From: an uncultured Prevotella sp.
GTDB lineage: Bacteria; Bacteroidota; Bacteroidia; Bacteroidales; Bacteroidaceae
DNA length: 25,623 bases
NCBI GenBank assembly: GCA_900319895.1
Contig: ONQK01000054.1
Coordinates: forward strand, 1 to 25,623
Direction: 5' to 3'
A model generated the notes under the pieces. It had not been told where the DNA came from, searched no databases, and saw only the letters and a list, made by a program, of their open reading frames with translations. The position numbers and the translations under genes were made by a program. Below, one piece after another: positions 1-7,692 of the stretch (its first letter is position 1; each line of letters begins with the position of its first letter).

Positions 1-614
1 CGCAACTCCTTCTCATAAGACCGTTCTATCCCCAATTTCCCGATATAGTCGCCCGGTTGGTAATAGCTGTCTTTTTCGATGTCTGCCGGCGAGACTTCAG
101 CCACGTCGCCTAACACATGTGCTGCATACGGGTATTGGTATTGTCTGATGCTGCGCCTTTGTATGTAAAATCCGGAAAACCGGAACATTTTTTCTTGAAA
201 AACGCTAAACTCCTTGTCGGAGAGCTGGCTCATGAACAATTGCTGCGTAAATTTCGAGTAACCGGGATTTTTCGAGCGATCCTTGATGTCATTCATACGG
301 CGGACAAAAAAGTCTTTCGTAATGCCCAAAGACCGGCAAAAGTCGAGCGTGTCGAGCCGCCCGCCCACTTCATTCATGACGACCATTATGTCATAGGCAG
401 GTTGATTGTAAACCAAGAGGTTGCCGTTGCGGTCGGTGATGACGCCACGCGAGGGGTATTCCACTCGTTTGAGAAATGCGTTACTGTCTGCACTTTTGCG
501 GTAGTCATCACTCATGATCTGGAGTAGAAAAAGACGGATAATATAGATGATGACGATAACCACGGCTACGCCACCTATCACAAAACGTCTGTTTTCTAGT
601 CCAAAGTCCTTCAT
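1..614 (-). CDS. mrdA: Penicillin-binding protein 2 (peptidoglycan transpeptidase), N-terminal part
   Basis: This is the first 204 codons of a class B penicillin-binding protein, cut off by the window edge. It would cross-link peptidoglycan during cell elongation together with RodA and MreBCD. The start at 614 gives an N-terminus MKDFGLENRR followed by one membrane anchor (about residues 10-32) and the usual extracytoplasmic beginning, with SRGVITDRNGNLL near residue 55 and a PBP-dimer-domain segment ending in YIGKLGIERSYE near residue 200. The catalytic SxxK, SxN and KTG motifs lie outside the window. It is the last visible gene of the purH-mreBCD-mrdA run, 36 bases after mreD. Its position after mreD supports PBP2 rather than the division protein PBP3. 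Confidence 0.93.
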   Translation of the reverse strand, partial: MKDFGLENRRFVIGGVAVVIVIIYIIRLFLLQIMSDDYRKSADSNAFLKRVEYPSRGVITDRNGNLLVYNQPAYDIMVVMNEVGGRLDTLDFCRSLGITKDFFVRRMNDIKDRSKNPGYSKFTQQLFMSQLSDKEFSVFQEKMFRFSGFYIQRRSIRQYQYPYAAHVLGDVAEVSPADIEKDSYYQPGDYIGKLGIERSYEKEL

Positions 615-650
615 CACCTGCTTTCGCTATACTTGAAATACTGCCAAATG

Positions 651-1151
651 CTAATGTCTTCTCACATTTTCTATCGCTAAAATGAGCACAATGGTCAGTG
701 CCATGCTGCCGAATACCGTCGCCAGCCACTGCTGCCAATTGAAGAAGTTAAATGCCTCCAATGCGTAAAACAACAGCATGTACAGAGCGACCAAGATGAC
801 CGTATAGTAAGAGAAGGATGCCACACCAAGCGTTTTCATCGATGGTTGCAGGTCTTCTGGCGCATCGCGTGGCACAAAGAGCTTCAACAAACTGGGTTGG
901 ATGAACCCCAAGAATGTCATGGAAGCGGTCGCCAGCCCAGGTGTGTTGGAAAAAGAATCGACCACAAGTCCCATGAAGAAACACCAAATCAGCACGCCCC
1001 AATGTGGGTAATTGCGCCGAAAGAGCAATACCATGTAGACATAGAGCAAAGGCGTCGCGAATGAAAAGAGGTGGATGCGGTTGAGCACCAGGGCTTGGGC
1101 CAGGCATAAAAGGGCAAAACCCAGGATTCGTTTGAACAATGTCTTACTCAT
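651..1151 (-). CDS. mreD: Rod shape-determining protein MreD
   Basis: A 166-residue, very hydrophobic inner-membrane protein. MreD links the MreB/MreC cytoskeleton to the wall-elongation enzymes. The sequence begins MSKTLFKRILGF and has about five membrane segments; HLFSFATPLLYVYMVLLF near residues 27-44 and the helix before the MGLVVDSFSNTPGLAT segment near 60-75 are typical of Bacteroidota MreD. Its ATG overlaps the mreC stop in a 4-base ATGA, so the two are probably translationally coupled. MreD is poorly conserved, so the assignment rests on both topology and position between mreC and mrdA. Confidence 0.92.
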   Translation of the reverse strand: MSKTLFKRILGFALLCLAQALVLNRIHLFSFATPLLYVYMVLLFRRNYPHWGVLIWCFFMGLVVDSFSNTPGLATASMTFLGFIQPSLLKLFVPRDAPEDLQPSMKTLGVASFSYYTVILVALYMLLFYALEAFNFFNWQQWLATVFGSMALTIVLILAIENVRRH

Positions 1152-2014
1152 GATGCTTGTTTGGGTTTTAATGAGTCTTGAACGGTTCGCAAGAGTTCGA
1201 GTTGTTCCTCTCTATTCTCATCATCAATGACAAAAACATCTCGTAAATTGCCAAAGTCGGTTGACAATTTCACTTGAAGACGGTATGAAAGCGCGTCTTT
1301 GGAATTATAGACATGCTGTATCTTCCCCACCAGGATGCCTGGCGGGAACACTGAAGAATATCCGCTGGTCACCACATGGTCGCCGATGCGAAAATGCGCA
1401 TGGCGAGGGATGTCGTCCACATAAGCTATGTCTGTGGCACCGCCCGTCCAGTGCAAATAGCCGAAATAGCCGTGTCTCTGTATCTTGCAACTGATGTTTG
1501 ATTTTGAATTGAGCACGGGGATCACTACTGAATAATGACTTGAGCACAAATATACAATACCCACCACGCCGCTGCCGCAAATCACGCCCATGTCCCTTCG
1601 CACACCGTCTTTCGTGCCTTTGTCGATAGTAATGAAGTTATCGCGCAAATGAACTGAATTACTGACCACTTTTGCGGGAATCTGCCGATAAGTGGGCTGT
1701 GCGGGGAAGGCTTTCATCTTTTTCGCCCTAAGCCCTTGCCGCTTGTCTATCAATTGCTCAGAAAGCGCGTCAATCCGCCTGGTAAGCAGAATATTTTGTT
1801 GCGCCAAGCGTTCATTTTGTTGAGAAAGTTTGAAATACGACGACACATGCGACTCTACCTCGTAAACTTTTCCCATCACGACATTGGCAGAGCTAAACCA
1901 GACACTGCTCTGGTAGCTGTTATATTGGAACAGCAGGACAAAGCTGATGATTTCCAGCAATAAAAACAGGAACCAATGATGATATTTGGCAAAAAACTCT
2001 AAGAGATTACGCAT
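1148..2014 (-). CDS. mreC: Rod shape-determining protein MreC
   Basis: MreC is a bitopic inner-membrane protein that joins the MreB filament to periplasmic wall synthases. I start it at 2014 (MRNLLEFFAKYHHW), which gives 288 residues. A longer frame back to 2089 adds 25 polar residues unlike the usual N-terminus and would sit only 15 bases from mreB. Visible parts are a membrane anchor at about residues 14-33, a coiled coil rich in Q, N, E and L at about 55-90, and a beta-rich domain with the conserved GVVGIVYLCSSHYSVV and YSSVFPPGILVGKI segments. It ends in an ATGA overlap with mreD. Confidence 0.95.
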   Translation of the reverse strand: MRNLLEFFAKYHHWFLFLLLEIISFVLLFQYNSYQSSVWFSSANVVMGKVYEVESHVSSYFKLSQQNERLAQQNILLTRRIDALSEQLIDKRQGLRAKKMKAFPAQPTYRQIPAKVVSNSVHLRDNFITIDKGTKDGVRRDMGVICGSGVVGIVYLCSSHYSVVIPVLNSKSNISCKIQRHGYFGYLHWTGGATDIAYVDDIPRHAHFRIGDHVVTSGYSSVFPPGILVGKIQHVYNSKDALSYRLQVKLSTDFGNLRDVFVIDDENREEQLELLRTVQDSLKPKQAS

Positions 2015-2104
2015 GTGAAACCGATTTTCCTTGAAATGAAAACACGCATTGAGCATAAAAACACCTGTCATACAGTGTTTCATGCCCAATGCGACTTGCC
2101 GTTC

Positions 2105-3127
2105 CTATCTCATCAAAAACGAGAATCGGTCGACGTTCTTCAATGCAATTCCTGCACCTTTGGCCACACTATGCAAGGGGTCTTCGGCCACATGGAATTG
2201 AATGTTTATCTTGTCGGTCAGACGCCTGCCCAAACCGCGCAACAGCGCACCGCCACCCGTGAGGTAAATGCCATTTTTCACGATGTCGGCATACAATTCC
2301 GGCGGCGTGTTCTCCAATGCACTCAGCACTGCGGTCTCGATGCGCGCCACCGTCCTGTCGATGCAATGGGCTATTTCCTGATAGCAGATGGGGATGCTCA
2401 TCGGCAGGGCCGTAATCTTATTCGGGCCTGCCACCTCAAAATCCTCCGGAGCCTCGTCGCCTAGGTCGGACAAAGCGGAACCGACGTTGATCTTGATGCG
2501 CTCCGCCATTCGCTCACTAACTTTCATGTTGTGCTGACGGCTCATATAGTCTTGAATGTCCCTGGTCAAATCATCACCAGCCACCTTGATGGAGTTGTTG
2601 GAGACGATCCCGCCCAGAGAGATTACGGCAATTTCAGTCGTTCCACCGCCAATGTCGACAATCATATTGCCCTCCGGCGCCTCTACGTCGATACCGATGC
2701 CAATTGCTGCTGCCATCGGCTCAAAAATCAAGTACACATCGCGCCCGTCGGCGTGTTCGGCCGAATCGCGCACGGCACGCAACTCCACTTCCGTACTGCC
2801 AGAGGGCACGCCGATAACCATACGCAGGGAGGGCGAGAACAGACGGTTGCCCGAATGCACCATTTTGATCAGTCCGCGCATCATTTGCTCGCACGCCGTA
2901 AAGTCGGCAATCACGCCGTCGCGCAGAGGGCGGACGGTACGAATGTTGTCGTGCGTCTTTTCATACATCATTTTTGCGCGCTCACCAACGGCAATCATCT
3001 TATCCGTGCGGCGGTCCAGCGCGACAACAGAAGGCTCGTCCACCACAATCTTGTCATCACTGATGATGATCGTATTGGCAGTGCCGAGATCCATTGCTAT
3101 TTCTTGGATAAAAGAAAAAAATCCCAT
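2105..3127 (-). CDS. mreB: Rod shape-determining protein MreB (bacterial actin)
   Basis: MreB is the ATP-dependent actin-like protein that directs lateral wall synthesis under the cytoplasmic membrane. The 340-residue length is normal. The actin-fold ATP motifs are all present: phosphate 1 (MDLGTANT, near residue 12), connect 1 (FEPMAAAIGIG, near 135), phosphate 2 (VDIGGGTTEIAV, near 157) and the adenosine motif (LTGGGALLRGLG, near 290). The N-terminus MGFFSF is typical of Bacteroidota. It lies 81 bases after purH on the same strand and no -7 box is seen in that gap, so it is probably co-transcribed with purH. Confidence 0.98.
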   Translation of the reverse strand: MGFFSFIQEIAMDLGTANTIIISDDKIVVDEPSVVALDRRTDKMIAVGERAKMMYEKTHDNIRTVRPLRDGVIADFTACEQMMRGLIKMVHSGNRLFSPSLRMVIGVPSGSTEVELRAVRDSAEHADGRDVYLIFEPMAAAIGIGIDVEAPEGNMIVDIGGGTTEIAVISLGGIVSNNSIKVAGDDLTRDIQDYMSRQHNMKVSERMAERIKINVGSALSDLGDEAPEDFEVAGPNKITALPMSIPICYQEIAHCIDRTVARIETAVLSALENTPPELYADIVKNGIYLTGGGALLRGLGRRLTDKINIQFHVAEDPLHSVAKGAGIALKNVDRFSFLMR

Positions 3128-3208
3128 GTCAATTTCTATTTGTTCTTTATTTTTTATCGTTTGTCATCGTCCAACAAGCCCAACCGGAACACTTTTTCGC
3201 ATCAAGCA

Positions 3209-3802
3209 CTACTGCTCAAACCAAGTGTGGATAGCCGTGTCGTAATGGCTGCTCACGCCAAAGGCATACTTGGCAAAAGCCTTCCGGTCGTCCAGGTCTG
3301 TCGTACCACCTTTTTTATTGAGCAATTCCAACAGCAGGGGGTATTCTGCCTTGCTGGGAACAATCACCACGTCGCGGAAATTTTTTGCGCCTGCACGAAT
3401 GAGTGAAATACCGCCGATGTCTATCTTTTCAATGATGTCGGCTTCTGAGGCGCCGCTTGCCACAGTGTCTTCAAAAGGATACAGGTCTACGATTACCAAG
3501 TCTATCGGCGGGATTTCATATTCCAGCACCTGGCTTTTGTCGCCTTCATGCTCACGGCGCGCCAAGATTCCGCCAAAGACCTTCGGATGAAGAGTCTTCA
3601 CCCTGCCGCCCAAGATAGAGGGATAGCCGGTCACGCTTTCCACGCTCTGGCAGGCAAACCCCTGTTCTTCGATGAATTGCTGGGTTCCGCCTGTTGACAA
3701 GAACTGTACGCCCAGTTCGTTCAAACGTTTTAAAATTGCATCTAATCCGTCCTTATGATAGACAGAAATCAAAGCTGTTCGGATGGTTCTTACTTCTGAC
3801 AT
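3209..3802 (-). CDS. purH: IMP cyclohydrolase (PurH N-terminal domain only)
   Basis: A 197-residue protein matching the IMP cyclohydrolase (MGS-like) half of PurH, which closes the ring of FAICAR to make IMP in the last step of purine synthesis. Visible family motifs are LSTGGTQQFIEE (near residue 35), LGGRVKTLHPKVFGGILARR (near 63), DLVIVDLYPFEDT (near 102) and EKIDIGGISLIRAGAKNF (near 125). The usual bacterial enzyme has about 500 residues because an AICAR transformylase domain follows. Here the frame stops with TAG just after SSHYDTAIHTWFEQ, at the normal domain boundary. The 81 bases before mreB contain no remnant of the second domain in any frame. The missing activity must be encoded elsewhere if the pathway is complete. 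Confidence 0.9.
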   Translation of the reverse strand: MSEVRTIRTALISVYHKDGLDAILKRLNELGVQFLSTGGTQQFIEEQGFACQSVESVTGYPSILGGRVKTLHPKVFGGILARREHEGDKSQVLEYEIPPIDLVIVDLYPFEDTVASGASEADIIEKIDIGGISLIRAGAKNFRDVVIVPSKAEYPLLLELLNKKGGTTDLDDRKAFAKYAFGVSSHYDTAIHTWFEQ

Positions 3803-3831
3803 ACTTAATTTATTTTATAAATTAGAGTGTG

Positions 3832-3839
3832 CAAAGTTA
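3832..3839 (-). promoter_or_regulatory. Probable -7 box for the purH-mreBCD transcript
   Basis: The minus strand reads TAACTTTG, an exact match to the Bacteroidota -7 consensus TAnnTTTG, 29 bases upstream of the purH start. No TTTG is seen at the matching -33 position, so the call rests on the -7 box and its location. Confidence 0.5.
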
Positions 3840-3969
3840 CAAAAAACACACGAATAGCTCACATTTTTTGCTGTTTTTTTGTTGAGTTTCCTGGTTTTTT
3901 TTCACCACAGCATCGCAATTGGACATTTTTCACTCTTTTTATGTTAAAATCCGAGATCTTGCCAAACGA

Positions 3970-4674
3970 TTAGTCTTTCAACGAATAGGTCACTGTTGTC
4001 ACCACACGCACTTTCTTGATGAACGGCGTATTAGAGTCTCGGTCTTCAATGGAAAATTGCCCTTGGTCAGCATTGACAATCTTGTCCAGCTTGGAATGGC
4101 TGTTCTCGGCAAACTGCGCCGCCGTCTTTTCGGCATTGGCTATTGCCTCCTCCATCATCTTGGGCTTCATGTCCTTGAATGAGACGTACTCGTATTTTAT
4201 CGGATTGTCGTATCTGCCGGCAACCACGGCCACGCCCTCTTTGAGCAATTCGCCCTGCCGCGCGATGATGGAACGCACCAGCTTCACGTTTTTCGAGGTA
4301 ACCGTGATGATGGAAGTGATGTTGTAGCGATATTCACGGCGATTGTCCGAATACTCATTTGCGTTAAGGTCGATAACAACAGGCGCATCGATGGTAATCT
4401 CATCTTGCTTGATTCCATTTTTGAGCAAAAAGCTTTTTATCTTCGTCTCTGTTGCAGCAATGCGATTGTAGAGTTCCGGCAGGTGATTGCCAAGTTCCTT
4501 GGAGAGGATGGGCCAGGTCACCTTGTCCGCCTCAACCTCACGCTCAGAAAGTCCTTTCACACTCACTTTACGATCCTTGTTCGCAATATTGTCTATGCCG
4601 CCTTTGATGCAAAGGCCGAGCGCCAACAAGCCTATGGACAGGACAAAGGCACTCGCCAACGTGGTCTTCTTCAT
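3970..4674 (-). CDS. SIMPL domain-containing protein (DUF541 family)
   Basis: A 234-residue protein with an N-terminal signal or anchor helix (about residues 5-27) followed by a SIMPL/DUF541 domain. Members of this periplasmic family, such as E. coli YggE, are linked to oxidative-stress protection, but their biochemical activity is unclear. Recognisable features are the opening strand KVSVKGLSEREVEADKVTW, a middle region where residues Y, D and N flank YRYNITSIITVTSKNV, the helix MMEEAIANAEKTAAQFAEN, and the closing strand KVRVVTTVTYSLKD. It has its own -7 box upstream. It precedes purH on the same strand after a gap of 167 bases. Confidence 0.85.
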   Translation of the reverse strand: MKKTTLASAFVLSIGLLALGLCIKGGIDNIANKDRKVSVKGLSEREVEADKVTWPILSKELGNHLPELYNRIAATETKIKSFLLKNGIKQDEITIDAPVVIDLNANEYSDNRREYRYNITSIITVTSKNVKLVRSIIARQGELLKEGVAVVAGRYDNPIKYEYVSFKDMKPKMMEEAIANAEKTAAQFAENSHSKLDKIVNADQGQFSIEDRDSNTPFIKKVRVVTTVTYSLKD

Positions 4675-4700
4675 ATGTTTTCATGTTAATAATTACTCTG

Positions 4701-4708
4701 CAAATATA
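4701..4708 (-). promoter_or_regulatory. Probable -7 box for the SIMPL-domain gene
   Basis: The minus strand reads TATATTTG, matching TAnnTTTG, 26 bases upstream of the ATG at 4674. The -33 element is not clear. Confidence 0.45.
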
Positions 4709-4710
4709 TA

Positions 4711-4751
4711 AAAAATGCGGCAAAAAACATAAAAATGCGGCAAAAAAACAT
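4711..4751. repeat. Two-copy tandem direct repeat of 20-21 bases
   Basis: The unit AAAAATGCGGCAAAAAACAT occurs twice in a row, the second copy having one extra A. It lies just upstream of the SIMPL -7 box, where a regulator or an AT-tract effect could act, but it may be simple slippage. Confidence 0.7.
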
Positions 4752-4850
4752 CATTTCCCGCAACAAATCGTATTTTCCCAGCAAACGTCTTAGGCCCAAG
4801 AAGGGTTTCGCGGCCGGTTGGAGCGGAAGAGGCTCGTGCCGTTGGCCTAC

Positions 4851-4878
4851 AAAAAAAGACGGTGAAAACTTTTTCACC
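4851..4878 (-). terminator. Rho-independent terminator downstream of tRNA-Met
   Basis: On the minus strand GGTGAAAA, AG, TTTTCACC forms an 8-bp stem, followed by GTC and seven T residues. It lies about 130 bases beyond the tRNA 3' end, which would give the tRNA precursor a trailer of roughly 155 bases. Confidence 0.6.
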
Positions 4879-4962
4879 ACCCAAGTTCAACATTCCGTCG
4901 CGCCCATTGCCAGGCCATCCCTTCTTTTCGATGCAGGCGATCCTCTATCTACAAAGGGGCGA

Positions 4963-5005
4963 GAAGCACAAAAGGCAGTTGAACCTCAACCACCTTTTGT
5001 GCTTC
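4963..5005 (-). other. Long hairpin immediately after tRNA-Met
   Basis: A perfect 13-bp inverted repeat (GAAGCACAAAAGG at 4963-4975 and its complement at 4993-5005) continues, after a 2x2 mismatch, into a 5-bp stem (GTTGA/TCAAC) with an ACC loop. It starts two bases after the tRNA 3' nucleotide. It lacks a following T-tract on the minus strand, so it is more likely a processing or protective structure, or part of a trailer RNA, than a classical terminator. Confidence 0.65.
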
Positions 5006-5007
5006 CG

Positions 5008-5081
5008 TAGCGGGAGCCGGGATTGAACCGGCGACCTCATGATTATGAATCATGCGCTCTAACCAGCTGAGCTATCCCGCC
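5008..5081 (-). tRNA. tRNA-Met (anticodon CAT)
   Basis: A 74-base cloverleaf. The acceptor stem GGCGGGA pairs with TCCCGCT, with one G-T pair at the top. The D arm is GCTC...GAGC with loop AGCTGGTTA, the anticodon stem CATGA/TCATG holds loop TTCATAA, and the T arm is GCCGG TTCAATC CCGGC. The discriminator is A and CCA is not encoded. The first acceptor pair is G-T instead of the C-A mismatch of initiator tRNA, so this is elongator-type. A CAT anticodon could also be the lysidine-modified Ile2 tRNA, but the sequence resembles elongator Met of Bacteroidota. Confidence 0.95.
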
Positions 5082-5101
5082 ATCAAAACTGAATTGCGGT
5101 G

Positions 5102-5132
5102 CAAAAGTAATACAAACTTTTGAAATAACAAA
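5102..5132 (-). promoter_or_regulatory. Promoter of tRNA-Met
   Basis: On the minus strand TTTG (5132-5129), a 19-base spacer and TACTTTTG (5109-5102) fit the Bacteroidota housekeeping promoter TTTG-N19-TAnnTTTG exactly. The mature tRNA begins 20 bases after the -7 box. Confidence 0.8.
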
Positions 5133-5171
5133 AATATTTTGCTTTTTTCTTCATTTCTTTAAGAAATTTAT

Positions 5172-5179
5172 TACTTTTG
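5172..5179 (+). promoter_or_regulatory. Probable -7 box for the START-like gene
   Basis: TACTTTTG fits TAnnTTTG and ends 32 bases before the ATG at 5212. The upstream DNA is AT-rich but has no clear TTTG at -33. It is arranged divergently from the tRNA-Met promoter about 40 bases away. Confidence 0.5.
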
Positions 5180-5211
5180 CAGCTATAATTTATCACAATT
5201 ACTCCAAAACC

Positions 5212-5613
5212 ATGAAAAAAGAGAGGATACAAATAGAGCACAAACTACACTCCAATTCAGAAAACATCATCTGGTCGCTGCTCAGCACCGCGGCAGGCAT
5301 GCAAAAATGGATTGCCGACGAAGTGAACGACAAAAGTCACCACATGTGGGAATTTACCTGGGGAGATAAACAGAGCCAGCACGAGACCCGCAACGCGAAA
5401 ATACTTCAAATGCAAAAAAACGACTTCATCCGCTTCAAATGGGAAGACGAAACCGACGAGAACGCATACATTGAGCTGAAAATGAACCGGACGGAGCTGA
5501 CCAACGACTACATCCTAACCATCACCGACCATGCCTTGCCCGAAGACGTCAACAGCATCGAAAGCCTATGGGGCGACAATCTTGCAAGGCTGCATCAATC
5601 CACCGGGCTATAA
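5212..5613 (+). CDS. START-like (SRPBCC fold) domain protein
   Basis: A 133-residue cytoplasmic protein that looks like the START/AHSA1-related small proteins widespread in Bacteroidota. It has no signal peptide. The pattern is an N-terminal strand (RIQIEHKLHSN), a helix with LLSTAAGMQKWIAD (about residues 23-37), then alternating strands including HHMWEFTWGD and DFIRFKWEDE, a strand YILTITDHAL, and a C-terminal helix with SLWGDNLARL. This fold usually forms a hydrophobic ligand cavity, but no ligand is known for this group. It sits upstream of an LptF/G permease, a common neighbourhood; each gene has its own -7 box here. Confidence 0.8.
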   Translation: MKKERIQIEHKLHSNSENIIWSLLSTAAGMQKWIADEVNDKSHHMWEFTWGDKQSQHETRNAKILQMQKNDFIRFKWEDETDENAYIELKMNRTELTNDYILTITDHALPEDVNSIESLWGDNLARLHQSTGL

Positions 5614-5727
5614 CAAGCCCTAAGAACATCGCCGCCACGCCTTGCCGCATGCACCAAAGAGAGCGCGAAAGAACCTCTTACCTTAAATAAAAATAGTAAA
5701 AAAAGAAAGATTCTATAAATTTTGTGC

Positions 5728-5735
5728 TATTTTTG
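5728..5735 (+). promoter_or_regulatory. Probable -7 box for the lptG-ribBA transcript
   Basis: TATTTTTG matches TAnnTTTG and lies 43 bases upstream of the permease ATG. It sits in a 165-base gap after the START-like gene, where nothing else is recognisable. Confidence 0.5.
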
Positions 5736-5778
5736 CAGTCTGTAAGAGATCTTACTCTGTTGCAACAAATACACAACG

Positions 5779-7680
5779 ATGCGCATCAAAAAGTTAGACA
5801 TCTTTATTGCAAAGCAATTTGGGCTGCTTTTCGCCGGGACATTCTTCATCTGCCTGTTCGTGCTGATGATGCAATTCCTGTGGAAATACGTCGACGACCT
5901 CATCGGCAAAGGGCTCTCGCTTGACGTCCTGGCACAATTCTTCTGGTATATGGGACTTCTGCTCATACCACAGGCCTTGCCGCTCACACTTTTGCTCTCC
6001 TCGCTCATAGCCTTCGGGAATTTGGGCGAGAGCAGCGAGCTGACCGCCATCAAGGCCGCCGGCGTGTCGTTGTTGCAATCCCTCAAGCCGCTGATCGTCA
6101 TCGCCGTCATTGTCACCTTGGGCTCTTTTTATTTCCAGGAAGTCGTCGGCCCCAGCGCCAACAGGCAGTTTGGACAACTTTTACTGTCGATGCGCCAAAA
6201 AAATCCAGAGCTGGAGATTCCCGAAGGCGTTTTTTACAGCGGAATACCCAACTGCAACATCTATGTCCATCATAAAGACATGGAAACCGGCATGCTCTAC
6301 GGCATCATGATCTATCGCATGAACAACAGCTATCAAGACGCGGCCATCATCCTCGCCGACTCCGGCATGTTGCAGTCAACGGCCGAGAAGAAACACCTCG
6401 TGCTCACGCTACACAACGGAGAATGGTTTGAAAACATGAAAAGCGGGGAAATCGGCCAAACCGCCAACATCCCTTATCGGAGGGAAGCCTTTATCAACAA
6501 GAAAATCGTGCTCGATTTTGACGGCGACTTCAACCTGGCGGATGCCAGCAGCTTCTCTAGCAGCGCCAAGACCAAAAGCCTGCGAAGCATCACCCAAGAC
6601 ATCGACTCGCTAACACATTATTACGACAGTATCGGACGAAGATACTACGAAGACGCCAAAACCATACACTACAACATACGACCCGTCGCTAAAAACGCCC
6701 CCCAAACACAACTAGCCAGCACAAGAACAACCCATCCCGACTCCGTGTTTGACAAAAAAAGCAACAGCGAGAAACTGCAGGTCATCAACCAGACACGTGA
6801 AAAGCTGAACAACATCAAAACCGATTTCGAGTTCAAGGCACTCATCACCTCCGACGGCGACAGGATCATCAGGCAACATAAAATCGAGGCCATCAACAAG
6901 TTCACGCTAGCACTCTCGTGCCTCATTTTCTTCTTCATCGGCGCACCGCTAGGAGCCATCATCAGGAAAGGCGGGCTAGGCATTCCCGTCATCATCTCGG
7001 TCATCGTCTTCATCATCTATTACATCCTCGACAACACGGGGTCGCGCATGGCAAGAGGCGGCATGTGGACCATCGGGTTCGGCAAAGGTCTCGCGCCCGC
7101 CGTACTCATCCCCCTTGCAGCCTTTTTCACTTACAAGGCCAACAACGACTCGGTTGTGTTCAACATGGATCTCTACAAAAGCCTGTTGGCAAAAATGCTG
7201 GGCATACGCTCCAAACGGCACATCTTCGGCAAGGAAGTCATCATCAACGACCCCGATTATGCCAAAGACCTGGAACGATTACGGGATGTCAGCGAAAAAT
7301 CATTACTCTATGAGCAACGGCACCAGCTGCTGTCCGCCCCCAACCCCATCAGTGCATTCTTCAAATACGAGCCCGACAATGAGGTAGAAAGAATGGTACA
7401 CACCCTGGAAGCCGCCATTGAAGACCTTTCCAACACAAAAGACAAGCACATCTTGCACCAACTGAACAACTATCCCGTCGTCTCGGCCAAAGCACATACC
7501 AGGCCCTTTGAAAAACGATGGATGAACACCCTTCTCCCCATCATCCTGCCGCTGGGCGTCTTTCTCTATTGCAGAATGTGGCTCTTCCGCATGCGGCTGC
7601 TCAAAGACCTGCACAACATCAGAGACATCAACGAGAAGATTGGCGCACAAATCAACAAACAGATCAATAAAAACCAATAA
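5779..7680 (+). CDS. LptF/LptG-family permease (YjgP/YjgQ) of lipopolysaccharide export
   Basis: An inner-membrane subunit of the Lpt ABC transporter, which with LptB extracts lipopolysaccharide and hands it to LptC. Three helices lie in the N-terminal part (about residues 13-35, 52-80 and 104-120), and the cytoplasmic coupling motif GESSELTAIKAAGVS is near residue 83. A periplasmic jelly-roll region (about 125-370) is followed by further helices, including FTLALSCLIFFFIGAPLGAI and the conserved GGMWTIGFGKGLAP segment. At 633 residues it is much longer than E. coli LptF or LptG (about 360). The extra length is in the periplasmic region and in a C-terminal extension of about 170 residues with another helix near 590; Bacteroidota members are known to be long. 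I cannot say whether it acts as LptF or LptG. ribBA follows after 12 bases. Confidence 0.88.
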   Translation: MRIKKLDIFIAKQFGLLFAGTFFICLFVLMMQFLWKYVDDLIGKGLSLDVLAQFFWYMGLLLIPQALPLTLLLSSLIAFGNLGESSELTAIKAAGVSLLQSLKPLIVIAVIVTLGSFYFQEVVGPSANRQFGQLLLSMRQKNPELEIPEGVFYSGIPNCNIYVHHKDMETGMLYGIMIYRMNNSYQDAAIILADSGMLQSTAEKKHLVLTLHNGEWFENMKSGEIGQTANIPYRREAFINKKIVLDFDGDFNLADASSFSSSAKTKSLRSITQDIDSLTHYYDSIGRRYYEDAKTIHYNIRPVAKNAPQTQLASTRTTHPDSVFDKKSNSEKLQVINQTREKLNNIKTDFEFKALITSDGDRIIRQHKIEAINKFTLALSCLIFFFIGAPLGAIIRKGGLGIPVIISVIVFIIYYILDNTGSRMARGGMWTIGFGKGLAPAVLIPLAAFFTYKANNDSVVFNMDLYKSLLAKMLGIRSKRHIFGKEVIINDPDYAKDLERLRDVSEKSLLYEQRHQLLSAPNPISAFFKYEPDNEVERMVHTLEAAIEDLSNTKDKHILHQLNNYPVVSAKAHTRPFEKRWMNTLLPIILPLGVFLYCRMWLFRMRLLKDLHNIRDINEKIGAQINKQINKNQ

Positions 7681-7692
7681 ATACAAGACAAA

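Larger units (their letters stand above)
4675..5007. other. Gene-free stretch: SIMPL promoter region and tRNA-Met trailer
   Basis: No convincing coding frame is present. On the minus strand it holds, in order of transcription, the trailer of tRNA-Met with a large hairpin (4963-5005), a hairpin plus T-tract (4851-4878), a pair of 20-21-base tandem repeats (4711-4751) and the -7 box for the SIMPL gene (4701-4708). Short open frames on both strands look like chance translations. Confidence 0.6.

Noticed and set aside
2531..3406. A 291-codon open frame on the plus strand opposite mreB and purH
   Set aside because: It lies wholly antisense to two clear genes, its product is histidine- and asparagine-rich without motifs, and no promoter or start signal supports it.
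4963..5005. The tRNA-proximal hairpin as a simple rho-independent terminator
   Set aside because: The minus strand has no T-tract after the stem; a better terminator lies further on at 4851-4878.
5794..6177. Minus-strand open frames opposite the LptF/G gene
   Set aside because: They have no motif and follow the codon bias of the real gene on the other strand.
7681..7692. Possible FMN riboswitch for ribBA
   Set aside because: Only 12 bases separate ribBA from the permease gene, and nothing resembling the conserved riboswitch core is upstream of the pair.
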